Assembly (NCBI GenBank): GCA_964370855.1
Contig: CAYJMF010000138.1
Location: forward strand, 1 to 10,776
DNA length: 10,776 nt
Source of the DNA: JAKLKS01 sp964370855
GTDB taxonomy: Bacteria; Planctomycetota; JAJSAM01; JAKLKS01
Reading direction: 5' to 3'
Under the pieces are notes generated by a model. That model worked only from the letters and a program-made list of their open reading frames with translations, was not told where the DNA came from and did not search any database. Within the stretch, counting starts at the first letter, position 1. The number at the start of each line of letters is the position of its first letter. Made by a program: the position numbers and the translations under genes. Positions 6,863 to 10,776 of this stretch are shown here, one piece after another.

Positions 6863-6868
6863 TACGAT
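6863..6868 (+). promoter_or_regulatory. -10-like TACGAT box of metH
   Basis: TACGAT is followed by exactly 6 nt and then the metH ATG at 6875, so a transcript starting at the normal distance would begin on the start codon itself. There is no Shine-Dalgarno sequence. The surrounding bases are nearly all G/C, so the A/T island stands out. No convincing -35 is seen at 17-18 nt. Confidence 0.55.
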
Positions 6869-6874
6869 TCCCCC

Positions 6875-9800
6875 ATGCACGACCTCCTCCGCACCGCCCG
6901 GGAGCGGGTCCTCGTCTTCGACGGCGCCATGGGGACCTCGCTGCAGCAGCTCGACCTCTCGAAGGCGGACTTCGGGGGGCTCGAGGGCTGCAACGAGAAC
7001 CTCGTGTTCTCCCGCCCCGACGCCGTGGAGCGGGTCCACGAGGGGTTCCTCCGGGCCGGCTGCGACGTGCTCGAGACGGACACCTTCGGCGGCACCCCGA
7101 GGAAGCTCGCGGAGTACGGCCTCGGGGAGCGCTGCCGGGAGCAGAACGCGGCCGCGGCCCGCATCGCCCGCGCCGTGGCCGACCGGTTCTCCACGCCGGA
7201 TCGGCCCCGCTACGTCTCCGGCTCCATGGGGCCCACGGGGCTCCTCCCCGCGTCCGAGGACCCCGACCTCGGGGGCATGCCGGTCCCCGTCCTCTCCCGG
7301 GAGTTCGAGGAGCAGGCCATGGGGCTCCTCGAGGGGGGCGTGGACTGCCTCCAGGTGGAGACGAGCCAGGACATCCTCGAGGTCAAGGCCGCGGTCCTCG
7401 GCATCCGCCGGGCCTTCAAGACCGCGGGCAGGACCGTCCCCCTCATCCTCCAGGTGACGCTGGACGGGAGCGGGCGGATGCTCCTCGGCACGGACATCCA
7501 CGCCGCCCTCGTCACCCTGGAGGCCCTGGGCGCCGACATGCTCGGGCTCAACTGCTCCACCGGGCCCGAGGAGATGCGCGACTCCGTGCGCGCCCTGTGC
7601 GACCGCTCCGTCCTCCCCGTCTCGGTCCTCCCCAACGCCGGCATCCCCCTCAACGTGGACGGCGTCGCCTCCTACCCCATGACCCCGGGCCCCTTCGCCG
7701 CCGCCATGGCGGAGTTCGTCCGGGACTTCGGCGTGGACGCCGTGGGCGGCTGCTGCGGGACGACCCCGGAGCACCTCGCCGCCGTGGTGGAGGCGATCCG
7801 CGGGATCCCGCGCCGTCCCCGCCCCCTGCGGAAGCTCGAGGCCCTCTCCTCGATGATGGCCGCGGCCGATCTGACCCAGGACCCGCGGCCGACGCTGGTC
7901 GGGGAGCGGGTCAACAGCCAGGGCAGCCGCAGGATGAAGCGGCTCCTCCTCAAGGAGGACTGGGGCGGCATCGTGGACATCGCGCGGGGGCAGGTCGAGG
8001 GCGGCGCCCACGTGCTCGACGTCTGCGTGGCCCTCACGGAGCGCACCGACGAGCGGGAGCAGATGACGACGCTCCTCCGGAAGCTCGCGCTGTCCGTGCC
8101 CGCGCCGGTCTGCATCGACTCGACGGAGGCCGACGTCATCCGGGCGGCCCTGGAGGTCTGGCCCGGCCGCGCCCTGGTCAACTCCGTCAACCTCGAGGAC
8201 GGCCGCAGGCGCATCGACGCCGTGGTGCCCTCCGTTCGCGAGTTCGGGGCCGCGGTCATCGCGCTCACCATCGACGAGACGGGCATGGCCAAGACCGCCG
8301 CCCGCAAGGTGGAGGTCGCCCGCCGCATCCACGACATCGTCGTGGGCGAGTACGGCGTCGCCCCCGGGGACCTCGTCTTCGACGCCCTCACGTTCACCCT
8401 CGCCACGGGGGAGGCGGAGTTCTTCCGCTCCGCCCTGGAGACCCTGGAGGGCATTCGCGGCATCCGCGAGGCCCTCCCCGGGGTGCGCACCATCCTCGGC
8501 GTCTCCAACGTCTCCTTCGGGCTCGGCCCCGAGGCCCGGAAGATCCTGAACTCGGCGATGCTCTACCACGCCGTGCGGGCGGGCCTCGACATGGCCATCG
8601 TGAACCCCGCCGAGATCACCCCCTACAGCGACCTCTCGGAGGAGGAGCGGGGGCTGGCCGACGACCTCGTGTTCGCGCGCCGCGCCGACGCCCTGCCCCG
8701 CTTCATCGACTACGCGTCGGTGCGGGCCCCCGGGGCCCACCGCGAGGAGGAGGAGGAGGCCGCCACGGCGGATCCCGCGGTGCGCGTCCACCGCTGCATC
8801 CTCCAGCGCAAGCCCGACGGCATCGAGGGCCTGCTGGACGCCTGCCTCGAGAGCCGCACCCCCGTGGAGGTGCTGAACGGGGTGCTCCTGCCGGCCATGA
8901 AGGAGGTGGGCGACAAGTTCGGGTCCGGGGAGCTCATCCTCCCCTTCGTGCTCCAGTCCGCGGAGGTGATGAAGCGGGCCGTCTCCCACGTGGAGAAGTT
9001 CCTCGACCGGGCCGAGGGATCGACCAAGGGCCACGTCGTGGTCGCCACGGTGCACGGGGACGTCCACGACATCGGGAAGAACCTCGTCCGCACCATCCTC
9101 GGGAACAACGGGTGGACGGTCCACGACCTCGGCAAGCAGGTGCCCGCCCACGTCATCGTGGAGAAGGCCATCGAGTTCAAGGCCGACGTCGTGGGGCTGT
9201 CGGCGCTCCTCGTCTCCACCTCCCGGCAGATGCCCGTCGTGGTGCAGGAGCTCGAGCGCCGCGGGCTCCGCGTCCCCGTGCTCGTCGGGGGGGCCGCCAT
9301 CAACAGGGCCTTCGGGAGGCGCATCAACCGGCTGGAGGACGGCACCCTCTACGGTCCCGGGGTCTTCTACTGCAAGGACGCCTTCGAGGGGCTGGCCACG
9401 GCGGACGGGCTCCTCGACGCCGGGCGGAGGGCGGAGCTGATCGCCGGGGCCCACGCCGCGGAGCCCGAGGCCCCGGCCGGGGCGCGGACAGAGGTCCCGG
9501 ACCAGGACTCCCTCCCCCGCTCCGCGGTGCGGGACGACGTGGAACCGCCGGTTCCCCCCTTCCTCGGCCCCCGCGTGGTGGAGGGCATCGATCTGCGCGA
9601 CGTCTTCCCCCACATCAGCGAGCGCTCCCTCTACTTCCTCTCCTGGGGGGTGCGGCCGAAGGACGACGCGGAGCGGAAGCGGCTCATCGCCGAGGAGTTC
9701 CGGCCGCTTCGGGAGCGGCTGGAGACGGAGTGCATCGAGCAGGGGCTGCTCCTGCCCCGCGCCGTCTACGGCTACTGGCCCTGCCGCTCCGAGGGCCGGA

Positions 9801-10318
9801 CGCTGGTGATCCTCGACCCCGCGGACCCGGCGCGGGAGGCGGCCCGGTTCACCTTCCCCCGCCAGCCCACGGGGAAGCACCTCTGCCTCGCCGACTACTT
9901 CGCCTCGAAGGGGCGCGGGGTCCCCGACGTCGTCGCGCTCCAGTGCGTGACCGTGGGCTCCCGCATCGCCGAAGTGACGGACCGGCTCTCCCGCGAGGGG
10001 GACTACGCCCGCTCCTACCACCTCCACGGCCTCGCGGTGGAGACCGCCGAGGCCCTGGCCGAGTGGCTCCACCTGCGCGTGCGGAAGGAGCTCGGCCTCG
10101 GCCCCGGCCGCGGGAAGCGGTTCAGCCCGGGGTACCCCGCCTGCCCGGACCTGGCCCAGCACGGCCCGATGTGGGAGCTCCTCCGCGCGAAGGAGGCCAT
10201 CGGCGCGGGACTCACGGAGGCCTTCCAGATCGATCCCGAGGCCTCCACGGCCGCTTTCGTCGTGCACCACCCTGATGCGGAGTACTACCACGTGCAGGGG
10301 AGGAGTCCGCGGGGGTAG
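6875..10318 (+). CDS. metH: Cobalamin-dependent methionine synthase
   Basis: A 1147-aa cytoplasmic enzyme that transfers the methyl group of methyl-tetrahydrofolate to homocysteine through methylcobalamin. All four modules are present. The homocysteine domain (1-310) has zinc ligands C227 (GLNCSTG) and C293/C294 (GGCCGTTP). The pterin-binding domain (about 335-590) has TLVGERVN and LDVCVALTERTDE. The B12 cap and binding domains (about 637-880) have DVHDIGKN at 729-736 with lower-ligand H731, then GLSALLVST and GGAAINRAFG. The reactivation domain (about 900-1145) has R1082-x3-G1086-Y1087 in the RFSPGYPACPDL motif that binds S-adenosylmethionine. It is about 80 residues shorter than the 1227-aa E. 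coli enzyme but lacks no module. The ATG at 6875 starts directly before the first barrel strand (RVLVFDGAMGT). No metF gene lies next to it. No room exists for a cobalamin or SAM riboswitch in the 60-bp upstream gap, so regulation is not evident. Confidence 0.97.
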   Translation: MHDLLRTARERVLVFDGAMGTSLQQLDLSKADFGGLEGCNENLVFSRPDAVERVHEGFLRAGCDVLETDTFGGTPRKLAEYGLGERCREQNAAAARIARAVADRFSTPDRPRYVSGSMGPTGLLPASEDPDLGGMPVPVLSREFEEQAMGLLEGGVDCLQVETSQDILEVKAAVLGIRRAFKTAGRTVPLILQVTLDGSGRMLLGTDIHAALVTLEALGADMLGLNCSTGPEEMRDSVRALCDRSVLPVSVLPNAGIPLNVDGVASYPMTPGPFAAAMAEFVRDFGVDAVGGCCGTTPEHLAAVVEAIRGIPRRPRPLRKLEALSSMMAAADLTQDPRPTLVGERVNSQGSRRMKRLLLKEDWGGIVDIARGQVEGGAHVLDVCVALTERTDEREQMTTLLRKLALSVPAPVCIDSTEADVIRAALEVWPGRALVNSVNLEDGRRRIDAVVPSVREFGAAVIALTIDETGMAKTAARKVEVARRIHDIVVGEYGVAPGDLVFDALTFTLATGEAEFFRSALETLEGIRGIREALPGVRTILGVSNVSFGLGPEARKILNSAMLYHAVRAGLDMAIVNPAEITPYSDLSEEERGLADDLVFARRADALPRFIDYASVRAPGAHREEEEEAATADPAVRVHRCILQRKPDGIEGLLDACLESRTPVEVLNGVLLPAMKEVGDKFGSGELILPFVLQSAEVMKRAVSHVEKFLDRAEGSTKGHVVVATVHGDVHDIGKNLVRTILGNNGWTVHDLGKQVPAHVIVEKAIEFKADVVGLSALLVSTSRQMPVVVQELERRGLRVPVLVGGAAINRAFGRRINRLEDGTLYGPGVFYCKDAFEGLATADGLLDAGRRAELIAGAHAAEPEAPAGARTEVPDQDSLPRSAVRDDVEPPVPPFLGPRVVEGIDLRDVFPHISERSLYFLSWGVRPKDDAERKRLIAEEFRPLRERLETECIEQGLLLPRAVYGYWPCRSEGRTLVILDPADPAREAARFTFPRQPTGKHLCLADYFASKGRGVPDVVALQCVTVGSRIAEVTDRLSREGDYARSYHLHGLAVETAEALAEWLHLRVRKELGLGPGRGKRFSPGYPACPDLAQHGPMWELLRAKEAIGAGLTEAFQIDPEASTAAFVVHHPDAEYYHVQGRSPRG

Positions 10319-10498
10319 GGGGGGGAGAGGCTTCCCGACGAGTCGTGCGGGCATCTTCCGGGACCGGGGGAGAGGCGGCGGATTCGAGATGCCTTCCGGC
10401 GCGGCGGGGAGATCGCCGGGATCGGGGCATGGGGTCATGGGGGACGGCGGGCATCCTCTGGAGATCCGGATCCGGCAAGGCGCGAAGGGTGAACGTCG
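10319..10498. other. Gene-free stretch after metH
   Basis: No credible coding sequence is seen here on either strand; the open frames present continue from antisense shadows of metH. A 7-bp inverted repeat, GGCATCT (10350-10356) with AGATGCC (10387-10393) around a 30-nt loop, is the only pairing noticed and has no T-run after it, so a metH terminator cannot be claimed. The palindrome GATCCGGATC occurs at about 10463-10472. Confidence 0.5.
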
Positions 10499-10581
10499 TC
10501 CCCCCTCCCCCCTCCCTCTCCCTCCCTCCCTCCCTACCTACCTACCTGCCTACCTCTCCCCCCCTCCCTCTCCCTCCCCCT
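10499..10581 (+). repeat. Pyrimidine tract with CCTN tetranucleotide array
   Basis: About 83 nt are C/T except four A (10536, 10540, 10544, 10552) and one G (10548). Inside it, 10521-10556 is nine tandem units of CCTN (three CCTC, three CCTA, CCTG, CCTA, CCTC). At 10520-10534 four CCC triplets are separated by single T bases, so the minus strand reads GGG-A-GGG-A-GGG-A-GGG, a textbook G-quadruplex motif with one-base loops. Confidence 0.9.
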
Positions 10582-10602
10582 GGAACCGGGAAATCGGTCG
10601 GA

Positions 10603-10650
10603 TCTCCTGGCCCTCGCCTCTCCTGGCCTTCGCCTCTCCTGGCCTTCGCC
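10603..10650 (+). repeat. Three tandem 16-bp repeats
   Basis: The unit TCTCCTGGCCTTCGCC is perfect at 10619-10634 and 10635-10650, and present with one change (CCCTCG for CCTTCG) at 10603-10618. The units abut without spacers, so this is a minisatellite and not a spacer-separated array. Confidence 0.92.
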
Positions 10651-10670
10651 TCTCCTCTCCTCTCCTCTCC
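10651..10670 (+). repeat. Pentanucleotide TCTCC repeated four times
   Basis: TCTCC is repeated four times directly after the 16-bp repeats, whose own first five bases are TCTCC. The array seems to be a slippage expansion of the start of that unit. A further TCCGCCTCTCC variant follows up to 10681. Confidence 0.9.
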
Positions 10671-10684
10671 TCCGCCTCTCCAAC

Positions 10685-10746
10685 GCGCCCGTTTAGAGAG
10701 GGTCCGGTCCGGGCCGCTCCGGCCCGGACCCGCTCGAAACGGGCGC
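10685..10746 (+). repeat. Nested two-tier inverted repeat
   Basis: The outer arms GCGCCCGTTT (10685-10694) and AAACGGGCGC (10737-10746) are a perfect 10-bp pair. The inner arms GGTCCGGGCCG (10706-10716) and CGGCCCGGACC (10720-10730) are a perfect 11-bp pair with a CTC loop. Unpaired stretches of 11 nt (left) and 6 nt (right) lie between the tiers. As RNA this would be a long stem with an asymmetric internal loop. No T-run follows on either strand, so it is not a standard intrinsic terminator. It may be a structured leader of a gene beyond the window, a small RNA, or a protein-binding or termination element of another type. Confidence 0.85.
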
Positions 10747-10776
10747 CACCCCCGCGCCGCAGGCCCCCCGGGACCC

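Noticed and set aside
6815..6874. Cobalamin or SAM riboswitch before metH
   Set aside because: Only 60 bp are available, with no B12-box or SAM-type pairing, and the predicted transcript starts at the ATG itself.
6346..10275. A 1309-codon plus-strand frame overlapping metH
   Set aside because: It is an out-of-frame Arg/Pro/Gly-rich translation with no domain, lying inside metH. Very GC-rich DNA rarely contains stop codons in any frame.
5834..10438. A 1534-codon open frame antisense to metH and the oxidoreductase gene
   Set aside because: Its product is a low-complexity Gly/Glu/Val/His/Leu-rich shadow of the coding strand's third-position GC bias. MetH on the other strand is unmistakable with all domains.
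10603..10670. CRISPR-like repeats
   Set aside because: The 16-bp and 5-bp units abut without spacers and no cas gene is present; these are simple tandem repeats.
10685..10746. Intrinsic (Rho-independent) terminator
   Set aside because: Stem quality is good but no T-run follows on either strand, and it lies over 360 bp after the metH stop.
1..10776. A new defence, secretion or mobile system
   Set aside because: Recognisable genes are metabolic, regulatory or transcription factors; no nuclease, transposase, integrase, toxin-antitoxin pair or effector domain could be supported.

Overview
The window is very GC-rich bacterial DNA with tightly packed genes. It reads as ordinary chromosomal sequence: I see no insertion sequence, phage gene, CRISPR array, tRNA or rRNA. 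The mix suggests a bacterium from a high-GC lineage such as Planctomycetota or a myxobacterium-like group. That mix is an FHA-GAF-class III cyclase, a rhodanese-fused E1-like enzyme, GreA, a cobalamin-dependent MetH, proline/alanine-rich linkers and GTGA start/stop overlaps. The taxonomic guess is weak, because no marker gene is present.

Layout: (1) 46-2049, plus strand, a three-domain signalling protein (FHA, GAF, adenylate cyclase) with an unassigned C-terminal extension; its stop codon lies in a perfect 16-bp tandem duplication. (2) 2077-3365, minus strand, two overlapping genes for single-pass membrane-anchored proteins that look like diverged paralogues with an NTF2-like pattern. (3) 3366-3467, a short divergent promoter region. 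(4) 3468-6814, plus strand, a run of four genes: MoeB/ThiF-rhodanese, GreA, a two-domain protein with a Pro/Ala linker and a winged-helix-like end, and a Gfo/Idh/MocA oxidoreductase. (5) 6875-10318, plus strand, full-length methionine synthase MetH. (6) 10319-10776, about 460 bp without a recognisable gene, holding a pyrimidine/purine-biased simple-repeat tract and a nested two-tier inverted repeat.

Four transcription-unit heads (46, the minus-strand gene at 3365, 3468 and 6875) have no Shine-Dalgarno sequence. Each has a TANNNT -10-like hexamer ending 6-9 nt before the start codon, the arrangement expected of leaderless or nearly leaderless mRNAs. Genes inside operons instead rely on a Shine-Dalgarno sequence or on start/stop overlap.

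No obvious new defence or mobile system is present. The parts most worth a second look are the repeated leaderless promoter pattern, the unassigned protein at 5220-5864 with its 10-C homopolymer, the paralogous membrane-anchored pair, the cyclase C-terminal extension, and the repeat-rich, hairpin-bearing segment at the right end.
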